Shown: piece by piece, positions 8,231 through 15,888 of the stretch
How positions within the stretch are numbered: the stretch's first letter is position 1
Layout: each line of letters starts with the position of its first letter
Assembly: GCA_937958295.1 (NCBI GenBank)
Contig: CALFEY010000140.1
Coordinates: 1-34,876, forward strand
DNA length: 34,876 nucleotides
DNA from: an uncultured Pseudomonadota bacterium
GTDB lineage: Bacteria; Pseudomonadota; Gammaproteobacteria; Burkholderiales; Casimicrobiaceae
Direction: 5' to 3'
Position numbers and translations under genes: made by a program
The notes under the pieces: generated by a model
What the model was told of the DNA's origin: nothing
What the model saw: only the letters and a program-made list of their open reading frames with translations
Database searches by the model: none

Positions 8231-8821
8231 CTATACGGCATGCAGGACGCGCGTCACGACGCCCCAGATGCTTAGTTCGCTCTTGTCGCCGACCGGGATG
8301 TCGGCGAAGTCGGGATTCGCGGCCTGGAGCAGCCAGCCGGTGGCCGTGCGCTTCAGGCGCTTGACGGTCAGGTCGCCGTCGATGTCGGCGACGACGATGC
8401 GGCCGTCGCCAGCGGCCACGCCGCGATCGACAACCAGTTCATCGCCATCAGCGATGCCGGCGTCGCGCATGGACCAGCCGGCTACCTTCATGACGAACGT
8501 GCTGCTCGGGTCCCGCACCAGGTGCTTGCCGAGATCGACTGCGTCCTCCTGGTAGTCGTCGCCCGAACTGGGTTTGCCGGCACGGACGCGGCGACCGAGC
8601 GCGGGCACTGAGGTCGCGGCGCGCACCGCGAAAACCGGTCTCAAGGTGGAGGCCTCCCCCGGCCGGTGCGGCGAACGCTTCAGCTCGTCCAGGTATCCGA
8701 CCACTACGGGAACGAGGCTCTGCGGCACCCGGACCGTCTTGGTGGGCTCTCCGTAGGCGGCTTTGCGCCCGGCACCCAGTCGAGTGCCGCCATGGCGGGG
8801 CTTGGTGGGTTCCGGCTGCAT
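8231..8821 (-). CDS. UmuD-like S24 autoprotease/repressor with extended N-terminus
   Basis: A 196-aa LexA/UmuD-family (peptidase S24) protein. The C-terminal domain matches UmuD closely: cleavage pair Ala81-Gly82, Ser117 in GWSMRD and Lys154 in LTVKRL. The Gly-to-Ser (35) and Ser-to-Lys (37) spacings equal those of E. coli UmuD (G25, S60, K97), so RecA-stimulated self-cleavage is expected. The N-terminus differs: GGTRLGAGRK (11-20), then KTVRVPQSLVPVVVGYLDEL (28-47), which looks like a ribbon-helix-helix strand and helix and could bind DNA. No umuC follows; instead the gene leads into the three-Cys-motif and tcmP genes. It probably represses its own operon until DNA damage. An alternative is an orphan polymerase accessory protein. 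Confidence 0.88.
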   Translation of the reverse strand: MQPEPTKPRHGGTRLGAGRKAAYGEPTKTVRVPQSLVPVVVGYLDELKRSPHRPGEASTLRPVFAVRAATSVPALGRRVRAGKPSSGDDYQEDAVDLGKHLVRDPSSTFVMKVAGWSMRDAGIADGDELVVDRGVAAGDGRIVVADIDGDLTVKRLKRTATGWLLQAANPDFADIPVGDKSELSIWGVVTRVLHAV

Positions 8822-8838
8822 GATTTCGTGACAAAATC
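8822..8838 (-). promoter_or_regulatory. Palindromic operator candidate at the UmuD-like start codon
   Basis: The minus strand reads GATTTTGT-C-ACGAAATC immediately before the ATG at 8821: a 17-bp dyad with one mismatched pair. A weak promoter (TTGGCG, 16 nt, GATTTT) can be drawn with its -10 box inside the dyad, implying a very short leader. A repressor bound here would block both promoter and start codon. Autorepression by the UmuD-like protein is inferred, not shown. It does not match the CTGT-N8-ACAG LexA consensus. Confidence 0.5.
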
Positions 8839-9171
8839 AAGCGTAGCACGCGCGCGCCAACGCAGCTAGCAGGTCTGGCCAGTAGTAACCGCTTTGCTGC
8901 GAAGGCCAACGCTCCGGAGGTGGCGGCTAGAGGAGCGGCCCGCCGCGCGTCTCCCCCTCAAGACCCGTCACAGGTAGCCCGGACGCTGACGGGCGGCTTG
9001 CAGTTTGAAGCCGACAACCTGTCGGCATCGGCGAATGTCAGCTTCTGGCCGAATCCCGAAGTCTTCATCCTCCAGTCACTCCTGAGAGACGAGTTGCTCC
9101 CGGAAGCACAAGCCAACCGTCGTACATGCTGCCTTCTCGCGCGGTCACGCACGACTCGCAAGCGCACGTTC
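8839..9171. other. Intergenic stretch between the island and the LysR gene; no gene recognised
   Basis: About 330 bp at the upstream edge of the island operon. Open frames run through it on both strands, but none has a credible start, family motif or ribosome site. It holds a 7-bp inverted repeat at 9010-9026. It may be a degraded junction of the island with the chromosome. I saw no attachment-site duplication, tRNA end or transposase remnant. Confidence 0.4.
9010..9026. repeat. Perfect inverted repeat GCCGACA-ACC-TGTCGGC
   Basis: Two 7-bp arms around a 3-nt loop, inside the gene-poor stretch. There is no T-run on either side, so it is not a standard intrinsic terminator. It could be a hairpin, a protein site or a boundary relic. 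Confidence 0.5.
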
Positions 9172-10074
9172 CTATCGGTTGCCTTCGACGAAATCGCGCG
9201 CCACCTGAGTAAAGGCACGGAAGGCCGCCGACGGGTTCTTCCTGCCGGCGTAGTACAGCGCAAGGGGAGCCAAGGCCGGGGTCCAATCGCCGAGGACGCG
9301 CACCAGTCGACCGGCAGCGAGATCCTCGCGCACATCCGCTTCCATGATGTAGCCGAGTCCGATCCCGCTTTGCGCGGCAATGCGGACAAGGCTCTGCTCA
9401 TCGAGCGTGATGGAGCCCTGGACGTCGATCTGGACGGCGTTCCCATCCTTCTCGAACCGCCAACGAAACAACGCATTGTTGGGCAGTCGCACTCGGATGC
9501 AGCGAAATCGGTACAGGTCGGTTGGAACGATTGGCGTCCCATGCACGCGTAGAAAGTCAGGTGAGGCCACGACGGCATTGCTGCGATGCAGGCCAAGTGA
9601 CAAGGAAACCATGTCGCTGGGCACAAGATCCGCCGGCCTCAAACCCATGTCGAAGCCGGCTGCAACGATGTCGACGAGCCGGCCTTCCGTGACCAGATCG
9701 ACATGGACCTGGGGATAGCGCTGTAGGAACGTGAGGATGATCGGCGCCATCACCTCCCGGGCCGCCGATGCAAACGCGTTGATGCGCAACGTGCCGGTCG
9801 GAGTCTCCTGAAGCGACTGGGCCGCGAGCATGGCGTCGTGGATGTCGGTCACGGCCGGTCCCACCCGCTCGACGAACGCCTTTCCTGCATCGGTGAGCGC
9901 GACGCTCCGCGTCGTGCGGTTGAAGAGGCGAATGCCCAGGCGCTGCTCCAGCTTGGCCACGGCATTGCTCAGGGCCGTTGTGGACACGCCGAGTTCTTGT
10001 GCCGCGGCTCGAAAGGAGCCGCGGCGGGCAACGCTGAGAACCGCGTCCAGGTCTGCCAGTGCCGATCGAGTCAT
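9172..10074 (-). CDS. LysR-family transcriptional regulator
   Basis: A 300-aa LysR-type regulator of normal length. The winged HTH spans about residues 5-65: LDAVLSVARRGSFRAAAQEL, then VSTTALSNAVAKLEQRLG, IRLFNRTTRSVALTDAGK. The effector domain begins at about 90 (GTLRINAF) and includes DMGLRPADLVPSDMV, typical of the CrgA/DmlR-like LysR subgroup. It is divergent from the NTF2-like/SDR/hydrolase cassette across a 140-bp gap, the usual layout for a LysR regulator and its target operon. It is therefore expected to control 10215-12179 and itself. The inducer is unknown. Confidence 0.94.
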   Translation of the reverse strand: MTRSALADLDAVLSVARRGSFRAAAQELGVSTTALSNAVAKLEQRLGIRLFNRTTRSVALTDAGKAFVERVGPAVTDIHDAMLAAQSLQETPTGTLRINAFASAAREVMAPIILTFLQRYPQVHVDLVTEGRLVDIVAAGFDMGLRPADLVPSDMVSLSLGLHRSNAVVASPDFLRVHGTPIVPTDLYRFRCIRVRLPNNALFRWRFEKDGNAVQIDVQGSITLDEQSLVRIAAQSGIGLGYIMEADVREDLAAGRLVRVLGDWTPALAPLALYYAGRKNPSAAFRAFTQVARDFVEGNR

Positions 10075-10113
10075 TGTCCCGGTTTTCGAAATGTCTCATC
10101 CTACGTTGTCCCG

Positions 10114-10127
10114 ATTGTCGCGGCAAT
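10114..10127. promoter_or_regulatory. Possible LysR-binding dyad in the divergent promoter
   Basis: ATTG-TCGCGG-CAAT, 4-bp arms, lies between the divergent LysR gene and the NTF2-like gene. It is short and of uncertain meaning, but it is the clearest dyad in this 140-bp gap and roughly fits the LysR T-N11-A style of site. Confidence 0.25.
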
Positions 10128-10214
10128 TGTTCACGCCTACATTCCTCCCACGGACTCACGAAGGACCACCGCCGAGTCCACGAGGCTGTTTCTGTTTCAC
10201 ACATGGAGAGCTGA

Positions 10215-10544
10215 ATGACCGTCACATTGCCGAAGACCATCGAAGCCTATTTCGCGGCGGACCGCGACGGCGGCCCCGATGCTGTCGCCGCCGCTTTTAG
10301 TGAGAACGGCGTCGTGAAGGATGAAGGCAAGACGCATGAGGGCCGCGATGCCATTCGCAGATGGAAGGCCGGGACCACGCAGAAGTACACCTACACGACG
10401 GAGCCATTTTTCATCGCCACCGAGAACGGCAAGACCCAGGTGACGTGTCACGTCGTCGGCGACTTTCCTGGCAGCCCGGTCGACCTGCGCTTTTTCTTCG
10501 TTCTGGAGAACGACAAGATCGCTCAACTGGAGGTCACCGTATGA
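10215..10544 (+). CDS. NTF2-like/SnoaL-like small protein
   Basis: A 109-aa protein with the NTF2-like (SnoaL-like) layout: an N-terminal helix containing IEAYFAADRDGGPDAVAAAF, then the acidic turn FSENGVVKDEGKTHEGRDAI and a curved sheet ending FFFVLENDKIAQLEVTV. The family includes small isomerases, dehydratases and ligand-binding proteins acting on hydrophobic substrates. The ATG at 10215 is preceded by GGAGAG. The last 4 nt overlap the SDR start (ATGA at 10541), so it is translationally coupled to the SDR. Catalytic residues cannot be assigned, and the role is inferred only from fold and neighbours. Confidence 0.88.
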   Translation: MTVTLPKTIEAYFAADRDGGPDAVAAAFSENGVVKDEGKTHEGRDAIRRWKAGTTQKYTYTTEPFFIATENGKTQVTCHVVGDFPGSPVDLRFFFVLENDKIAQLEVTV

Positions 10545-11320
10545 CGCCGTTTCTCACACTGCGGGGGCGGCGGGCGCTGATCACGGGGGGCACGTTGGGT
10601 GCCGGGGCTGCAACTGTCGCGCTCTTCCAGGAGTTGGGCGCGCGTGTGCTGACAACGGCGCGCACCAAGCCGACGGGTTTCAACGGTGACGCATTCGTCG
10701 AAGCCGACCTGACCACGGGAGAGGGAACTCGAGCCGTCGTCGACGCCGTGCATCGGACGCTCGGCGGGCTCGACATTCTTGTGAACGTCCTGGGCGGCTC
10801 ATCGGCGCCATCGGGCGGGTTTGCCGCGCTCGACGACGCTGAATGGGACAAGGAGTTCGCCCTGAATCTCTTTCCGGCGGTGAGGCTCGATCGTGCCTTG
10901 ATCCCCGGCATGGTCGCCCAGGGCAGCGGCGTCGTCATCCACGTCACTTCAATCCAGAACCGCTTGCCGCTTCCGGAGGCGACCACGGCCTACGCTTCGG
11001 CCAAGGCGGCTCTCAACACCTACAGCAAAAGCATATCCAAGGAAGTGTCTCCGAAGGGCGTGCGCGTGGTGCGGGTGTCACCCGGCTGGATCGCCAGTCC
11101 GAATTCCAACGGTCTGGCCCTGCGCATCGCGGAGGAAGCCGGCATTGGCTACGACGATGCGGTGCAAGTGATCATGAAGTCGCTCGGCGGCATACCGCTG
11201 GGGCGGCCCGCCGACCCGAAAGAGGTTGCCGATCTGATCGCTTTCCTGGCCTCGGATCGAGCAACGTCCATCACCGGGTCGGAGCACGTGATCGACGGTG
11301 GAACGGTTCCCACCGTCTAG
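10541..11320 (+). CDS. Short-chain dehydrogenase/reductase (SDR)
   Basis: A 259-aa classical SDR, NAD(P)-dependent and cytoplasmic. The Rossmann glycine motif is TGGTLGAG (15-22), with LDILVNVLGG (78-86) in place of NNAG. Catalytic residues are Ser137, Tyr151 and Lys155 (YASAK). The C-terminus ends in SITGSEHVIDGGTVPTV, close to the usual SDR end. The start at 10541 overlaps the NTF2-like stop by 4 nt. An open frame extends further upstream but runs through the NTF2-like gene in another phase. With the NTF2-like protein and the secreted hydrolase it forms a small cassette of the kind often seen in Burkholderiales next to a LysR gene. Substrate unknown. Confidence 0.94.
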   Translation: MTPFLTLRGRRALITGGTLGAGAATVALFQELGARVLTTARTKPTGFNGDAFVEADLTTGEGTRAVVDAVHRTLGGLDILVNVLGGSSAPSGGFAALDDAEWDKEFALNLFPAVRLDRALIPGMVAQGSGVVIHVTSIQNRLPLPEATTAYASAKAALNTYSKSISKEVSPKGVRVVRVSPGWIASPNSNGLALRIAEEAGIGYDDAVQVIMKSLGGIPLGRPADPKEVADLIAFLASDRATSITGSEHVIDGGTVPTV

Positions 11321-11402
11321 ACCCCGATCTTCGTTATCCAGGCGCATCCCGCGCACGCTTTCACGTCGGCGAATGCTGACACTACTTACAAGGAGTTCTC
11401 CA

Positions 11403-12179
11403 ATGAAACCGATGTTCACGCTATCGCCTCTCGTTGCCGCGTTGGCCCTCACTGCGCTCGGCGTGGCGCCTGTCGCGCAGGCCGCGGCACCCGCCGAGGC
11501 GGCCACTGTGGTGTTTGTTCACGGCGCCTTTGCTGATGGATCGAGCTGGGACGACATCATTCCCACCTTGCACGCACGCGGTCTAAAGGTGGTATCCGTG
11601 CAGAACCCGCTAAGCTCGCTGGCCGAGGATGTCGCCGCCACGCGACGGGCACTGGATGCGCAGACCGGTCCCGTGGTGCTGGTGGGCCACTCCTGGGGCG
11701 GCATGGTGATCACCGAGGTCGGTCACCATCCGCGCGTGCGATCACTCGTCTACGTGGCCGCGTTTGCGCCGTCCGTGGGCCAGTCGGTCAACGATTTGGC
11801 CAGGGACTATCCCAAGCCGACCGGCATCGACCATCTGATCGTCGACAAGGAAGGCTTTGCCACGCTTTCGTTCGAGGGGATCTCCAAGCACTTCGCGCAG
11901 GACGTCCCGATCGCCAAGCACCGGCTGATGGCCGCCACGCAAGGCCCCATCCGTGCCGCCGCCTTCGACGAGAAGGTGAGCGTGACCGCCTGGTCGACCA
12001 AGCCTTCCTGGTTCATCGTCTCCGAGCAGGATCGGATGATCCAGCCGGCACTGCAGTTGGACAGCGCGAAGAAGCTCTCGGCCACGACCATCCGCGTGTC
12101 TGCAGGTCACGTGCCGCAACTGTCCAAGCCCACGGTCGTGACCCAGGCCATACTGGACGCCGCTGCGTTCATCAAGTGA
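11403..12179 (+). CDS. Secreted alpha/beta hydrolase
   Basis: A 258-aa alpha/beta hydrolase (AB hydrolase 6 type) with a Sec signal peptide at about residues 1-27 (hydrophobic core LVAALALTALG, cleavage after VAQA), so it is probably periplasmic or exported. The oxyanion motif is VFVHGAFADGSSW (37-49). The nucleophile elbow is GHSWGG with Ser97, the acid probably lies in VSEQDRM, and the histidine in SAGHVPQLSKP. The family resembles pyrethroid-esterase/salicylate-esterase-type hydrolases of environmental bacteria. ATG 11403 is chosen over the longer open frame because AAGGAG lies just upstream and it starts the signal peptide. It is 82 bp after the SDR and likely in the same operon. Confidence 0.92.
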   Translation: MKPMFTLSPLVAALALTALGVAPVAQAAAPAEAATVVFVHGAFADGSSWDDIIPTLHARGLKVVSVQNPLSSLAEDVAATRRALDAQTGPVVLVGHSWGGMVITEVGHHPRVRSLVYVAAFAPSVGQSVNDLARDYPKPTGIDHLIVDKEGFATLSFEGISKHFAQDVPIAKHRLMAATQGPIRAAAFDEKVSVTAWSTKPSWFIVSEQDRMIQPALQLDSAKKLSATTIRVSAGHVPQLSKPTVVTQAILDAAAFIK

Positions 12180-12222
12180 GCGATGTGTGGCTGCTCAGCC
12201 GGGGGGTCTGGGCAACCCGACC

Positions 12223-12232
12223 GGGGGGGGGG
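12223..12232 (+). repeat. G10 homopolymer in the convergent intergenic gap
   Basis: Ten consecutive G lie between the 3' ends of the secreted hydrolase and the Bug gene at 12346. The rest of 12180-12345 holds no gene or T-tailed terminator that I can see. Confidence 0.7.
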
Positions 12233-12345
12233 CGCGCTCCTCCCGGTGAGCTGCAACGTCATACTCATGTCCGCTTCTGGCCGGCGGCCAATATCTCCTG
12301 GGCCCCCTTCCGCCGTGTCCGAAATCCCGCCTCGTTCGGCCGACG

Positions 12346-13314
12346 CTACTCCACCTTCACCCCAGCGTCCTTCACCAGCTTGCGATAGCGTTCGATCTCC
12401 GTCTGCAGGTGCGTCGCAAAGGCTTCGGGCGTGCTCGCCACGGGCTCGGCGCCGAGCGAGGCAAGCTGCTCGCGCACGTCCGGCGCGCGCAAGATGCGCG
12501 AGATCTCCTGCTGCAGCCGTTCGGTGATGGCCTTGGGCATTCCCGCCGGCCCGAGCACGCCGAACCACGGATCGAGCTCGTAGCCCGGAACGGTCTCGGC
12601 GATGGCGGGAATCGACGGCGCCGCGGAGGCGCGCTGCTTGCCCGTGACGCCGATCGCGCGTAGCTTGCCGGACGCGATCTGCGGCATCGCCACCGGCAAG
12701 CCGATGAACTGCGCCTGCGTGCGATTGCCGATGAGATCGGTGAGCGCGGGCGCGCCGCCCTTGTACGGGATGTGCACGAGGTCGATGCCCGCCATCGACT
12801 TGAGCAGCTCCATCGACAAGTGCGGCGACGTGCCGCTGCCGGTGGACGCGTAGCTCATCTTGCCGGGATTGGCCTTGGCGTGCGCGATGAAGTCCTTCAT
12901 CGACTGCACCGGCAACTCTGTGTTGATCACCAGCACGTTCGGCAGCGTGACCGCCAGCGTGATCGGCGTGAAGCTCTTGATCGGATCGAAGGGCAAGCTC
13001 GGGTACAGGCTCGGCACCACGACGAACGTCAGCGTGGTCAGCAGGATCGTATAGCCGTCGGGCGGCGCCTTGGCCACAAGCTCGGTGGCGGGCAGCGTGT
13101 TGCCGCCGGGCCGATTGTCCACGATCACCGACTGGCCGAGCGCACTCGATAGGCGTTGGGCGATGAGTCGCGCGAGCACATCGGTATTGCCGCCCGCGGC
13201 GTAGGGCACCACCATGCGGATGGGCTTGGTGGGCCATTCGTCCGCGGCGGCGGCCGGCGGTACCGCCGCGAGAGCGGTCGCCGCGAAGGCGATGAGACGG
13301 ATCCATCGTTGCAT
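12346..13314 (-). CDS. Bug/TctC-family periplasmic solute-binding protein
   Basis: A 322-aa TTT receptor. A signal peptide ends near residue 24 (AAVPPAAAA), followed by WPTKPIRMVVPYAAGGNTDV (27-46), VIVDNRPGGNT, PPDGYTILL and the conserved YASTGSGTSPHLSMELLK region. ATG 13314 has a strong GGAGGA site upstream. It is the last gene of the minus-strand CoA operon, 26 bp after the SucD-like gene, so it probably captures the acid that the ligase activates. No TctA/TctB genes are in the window. The ligand is unknown but is presumably a carboxylic acid able to form a CoA thioester. Confidence 0.95.
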   Translation of the reverse strand: MQRWIRLIAFAATALAAVPPAAAADEWPTKPIRMVVPYAAGGNTDVLARLIAQRLSSALGQSVIVDNRPGGNTLPATELVAKAPPDGYTILLTTLTFVVVPSLYPSLPFDPIKSFTPITLAVTLPNVLVINTELPVQSMKDFIAHAKANPGKMSYASTGSGTSPHLSMELLKSMAGIDLVHIPYKGGAPALTDLIGNRTQAQFIGLPVAMPQIASGKLRAIGVTGKQRASAAPSIPAIAETVPGYELDPWFGVLGPAGMPKAITERLQQEISRILRAPDVREQLASLGAEPVASTPEAFATHLQTEIERYRKLVKDAGVKVE

Positions 13315-13340
13315 GTGATTCCTCCTGTTGTTTTGGACGG

Positions 13341-14240
13341 CTACGGCGGCACGCCTCGTTCTTCAAGCCACCGCGGGATGTCCTCCAGCGCGTGCGCCAC
13401 GCTCACGCCCGCGTCGCGCAGGCGTTGCCGCTTGAGGCTCGCGCTGCCGTTGCCATCGCCGATGATGGCGGCGGCGTGGCCGAAGCTTTGGCCCGCCGAA
13501 TACCGCTCCTGGAACTGGCCCGCGATCAATGCGACCACGGGCTTGGTCACGATCCCCGTGCGCACGAGCTCGGCGACCTCTTCTTCGTTACTCGTGCCGG
13601 GCTCACCGAACAGCACGATCGCGTGCGTATCCGGATCGTCCTGGAAGAGCCGCACGTAGTCGGCCATGCGCATCCCGGTGACGACATCGCCACCCATGGC
13701 CACGGAGGTCGAGACGCCGTAGCCGGCTGCCTTCAGCGCGAGGCCAATCTCCGCCATCATGCCGCCGGAGCGCGAGCAGATGCCGATCCCTCCGATCGGG
13801 TAGAGGTCGTCCGGCCGCATGCCGCCGACGCCGCCGAGCTTCGATCGACCCGGCGAGATGAGGCCGTTGGTGTTGCAGCCCACGAGGCGCACGCCGCGCT
13901 GGCGCGCGAGCGCCGCGACAAACGCCGCATCGTGCACCGGTACATGCTCGGCCGTGACCACCACGAGGCGCACGCCCGCGGCGATCGCTTCCAGCACGGC
14001 GTCCTTCACGCGCGCGGCCGACACGTAGAGGATGGATGCATCGACCTCATGCGCCGCGCAGGCGCGCGCCATGGTGTCGTAGACAGGAAGTCCATGCACC
14101 ATCGACCCGCCCTTGCCGGGCGAAACGCCCCCGACGATGCGGCTGCCGTATTCGAGGCACCATTGCGTGTCGAACCGGGCCTGGGCGCCGGTGATGCCCT
14201 GCACCATGGCGGTCGTGCTGGCGTCGATGAGGATGCTCAT
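13341..14240 (-). CDS. Succinyl-CoA synthetase alpha-like (SucD-like) acid:CoA ligase subunit
   Basis: A 299-aa homologue of the alpha subunit of ADP-forming acid:CoA ligases. The CoA-binding fold starts with VQGITGAQ (13-20) and GGVSPGKGG (37-45). The middle has GCNTNGLISPG and ICSRSGGMMAE. The phosphohistidine is His255 in SFGHAAAI, the counterpart of the GHAGA loop of SucD. ATG 14240 overlaps the end of the beta-like gene by 4 nt (ATGA). The frame is open far upstream, but that part lies inside the beta-like gene in the wrong phase. As an accessory copy with MaoC-like genes and a Bug receptor, it probably activates an imported acid other than succinate (malate-, itaconate- or phthalate-type substrates are possible). 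Confidence 0.9.
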   Translation of the reverse strand: MSILIDASTTAMVQGITGAQARFDTQWCLEYGSRIVGGVSPGKGGSMVHGLPVYDTMARACAAHEVDASILYVSAARVKDAVLEAIAAGVRLVVVTAEHVPVHDAAFVAALARQRGVRLVGCNTNGLISPGRSKLGGVGGMRPDDLYPIGGIGICSRSGGMMAEIGLALKAAGYGVSTSVAMGGDVVTGMRMADYVRLFQDDPDTHAIVLFGEPGTSNEEEVAELVRTGIVTKPVVALIAGQFQERYSAGQSFGHAAAIIGDGNGSASLKRQRLRDAGVSVAHALEDIPRWLEERGVPP

Positions 14241-15436
14241 GCCGCGCTGGCCTGTGGCGCTGCCGCGGTCAGTCGCACGATGAGCGCCGCGGCGTCGGCG
14301 AGGGTGGTGCCGCGGGGGACGTAATGCACGTTGGGCAGGCCCGAGGTGAGGGCGCGCGACGTCTCCTCGCCCGCGCCGAACAGCCGGATCACCACGGGCA
14401 CGCGGCTCGTGTCCACGCCGAGCTCGTCGATCACCTCGACGAGCGCGCGCACGCGGATGTCGGTGCGTGCCATCTGCGCGAAATTGAAGCCGATCAGCAC
14501 GCCGCGCACTCTGGGATTGCCGAAGATGGCGCGGAGCACGGCCTTGAGCTTGGCATCGTCCGCGGAGGTGGGGGGGGTTACGCAATGGTTGGCCGGGCGG
14601 CCGCCTAGCTCGAGCACGAGATCGTGGATGTACAGGCCCGCGCCGCCGCCGCCCACGAGGAGTCCGATGTCGCCGTCGAGCTCGACATAGCGCGCCTCGC
14701 CGCCTGCCCGGGTGGCGTTGGCGATCTCGACGGCGCGCTCTCGCGGATTTGGAGAGAGCCCCGCGGTGCTCGACGGCCACTCGGGATGGCGATAGGCCGC
14801 CGCATCGTCGATGGCCATCATCGCGCCCACGATCCGCACGTCGCCGTTGCGATCCACGACGAGCGGATTGATCTCGAGGGTGAGCGCGTCGCATGTCCGA
14901 AATGCGTCGTACAGGCGGCTCGTGACGGCAGCCACGGCGGGCAGGGCGGGGCCGCTCAAGCCGGCGCGCAGCCAGATCTCCATGGCGTCCCAGGGGGCAA
15001 GTCCCGCGACGACGTCCAGCGGGGCGGTAACGCAGGCGTCCGGATTCGCGCGGACGACCTCCTCGATGTCGATGCCGCCTTGCGTACTTGCGAGCACCTC
15101 CGGCCGGTCTCCGCGAAAGGTGAAGCAGAGGAAATACTCCGCCGCGATGTCGACCTTGGCTTCGAGATACACGGCGCTCACGCTGTGGCCCCGCACGTCG
15201 CTCCCCAACAGGCTCGCCGTTGCGTCGGCTCGGGCGTCGGCATCCTGGGCGATGCGAATCGCCCCGGCCTTGCCGCGCCCGCCGATCGGCACCAGTGCCT
15301 TGACCACCACATCGCCCGCGAGCGCCGTCACCGAGCCGCGGGCGTCTTGCACCGATCGCGCGACGATGCCCGGCGGCACCGGCAGGCCGCGCGCCGCGAG
15401 CTGCGCCTTGGTCACATCCTCGGTGAGGGCGCTCAC
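14237..15436 (-). CDS. Succinyl-CoA synthetase beta-like (SucC-like) acid:CoA ligase subunit
   Basis: A 399-aa beta-type subunit. The N-terminal ATP-grasp domain has VVVKALVPIGGRGKAGAIRI (about 45-64), like the VKAQVHAGGRGKAGGV region of SucC, and LEINPLVV for metal binding. The C-terminal CoA-ligase-like domain includes VVIRLFGAGEETSRAL and ends LADAAALIVRLT. The start is GTG at 15436, whose GTGA overlaps the TGA of the upstream hot-dog gene; an extended frame to 15517 would overlap that gene further. Length is close to SucC (about 388 aa). A run of eight G on the plus strand (14570-14577) lies in the coding region and is a slippage-prone site. Confidence 0.9.
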   Translation of the reverse strand: MSALTEDVTKAQLAARGLPVPPGIVARSVQDARGSVTALAGDVVVKALVPIGGRGKAGAIRIAQDADARADATASLLGSDVRGHSVSAVYLEAKVDIAAEYFLCFTFRGDRPEVLASTQGGIDIEEVVRANPDACVTAPLDVVAGLAPWDAMEIWLRAGLSGPALPAVAAVTSRLYDAFRTCDALTLEINPLVVDRNGDVRIVGAMMAIDDAAAYRHPEWPSSTAGLSPNPRERAVEIANATRAGGEARYVELDGDIGLLVGGGGAGLYIHDLVLELGGRPANHCVTPPTSADDAKLKAVLRAIFGNPRVRGVLIGFNFAQMARTDIRVRALVEVIDELGVDTSRVPVVIRLFGAGEETSRALTSGLPNVHYVPRGTTLADAAALIVRLTAAAPQASAA

Positions 15437-15888
15437 GCGATCCGCGCGTCCCGTGCGGCGACAACGCACCGCGCCGTGCCGATCATGACCTGTTCGCCGC
15501 TGGCGTTCTCGCACCACACGGCAAGCTCGGCCGTGGTGCGCCCCTCGCGGTCGGAGAATCCCTCCAGCCTCGCCGCGGCGCGGATGACGTCACCGATGCG
15601 CACGCTGCGCGGGATCTTGATGTCCACCGTGCCGCCGTCGAACCAGCCGGGGCCGCAGAGCTCGACGAGTAGACCGACGAGATAGCCTTCCCATTGCGTG
15701 CCGGAGACCACGATCTGGGAAAGTCCGGCTTCCTCCGCGGCAGCCGCACTCGTGTGCAGGTTGCGATCCGGCCACGACGGACTGTCCCAGGGACCACCGG
15801 AGAGCGCGAGGGCGCGCGCCAGGCTGAGCGTGCGCGGATGGCTCCACGCGACCTCGCCCACCGCCATGCCGTCGATGCGGGACGTCAC
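15433..15888 (-). CDS. MaoC-like hot-dog-fold (de)hydratase, second subunit
   Basis: A 151-aa hot-dog protein. The segment DRNLHTSAAAAEEAGL (41-56) keeps the D-x-N-x-H arrangement (Asp41, Asn43, His45) of R-specific enoyl-CoA hydratases, followed by VSGTQWEGYL and a strand-rich second half (DIKIPRSVRIGDVI). The start is GTG 15888, forming GTGA with the stop of the previous gene; a longer frame reaching 16047 lies inside that gene. Together with the preceding hot-dog protein it probably makes a heteromeric hydratase/dehydratase acting on the CoA thioester produced by the SucCD-like ligase. Substrate unknown. Confidence 0.8.
   Translation of the reverse strand: MTSRIDGMAVGEVAWSHPRTLSLARALALSGGPWDSPSWPDRNLHTSAAAAEEAGLSQIVVSGTQWEGYLVGLLVELCGPGWFDGGTVDIKIPRSVRIGDVIRAAARLEGFSDREGRTTAELAVWCENASGEQVMIGTARCVVAARDARIA

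Noticed and set aside
4695..8821. Island considered as BREX or a complete restriction-modification system
   Set aside because: No helicase, ATPase, PglZ-type or endonuclease gene is present and the only methyltransferase sequence is a short broken stub.
13341..15464. A 707-codon open frame on the minus strand that includes the SucD-like gene
   Set aside because: Only the part from ATG 14240 onward matches SucD. The upstream part lies in the wrong phase within the SucC-like gene, has low-complexity Arg/Gly/Ala composition and is a GC-rich shadow.
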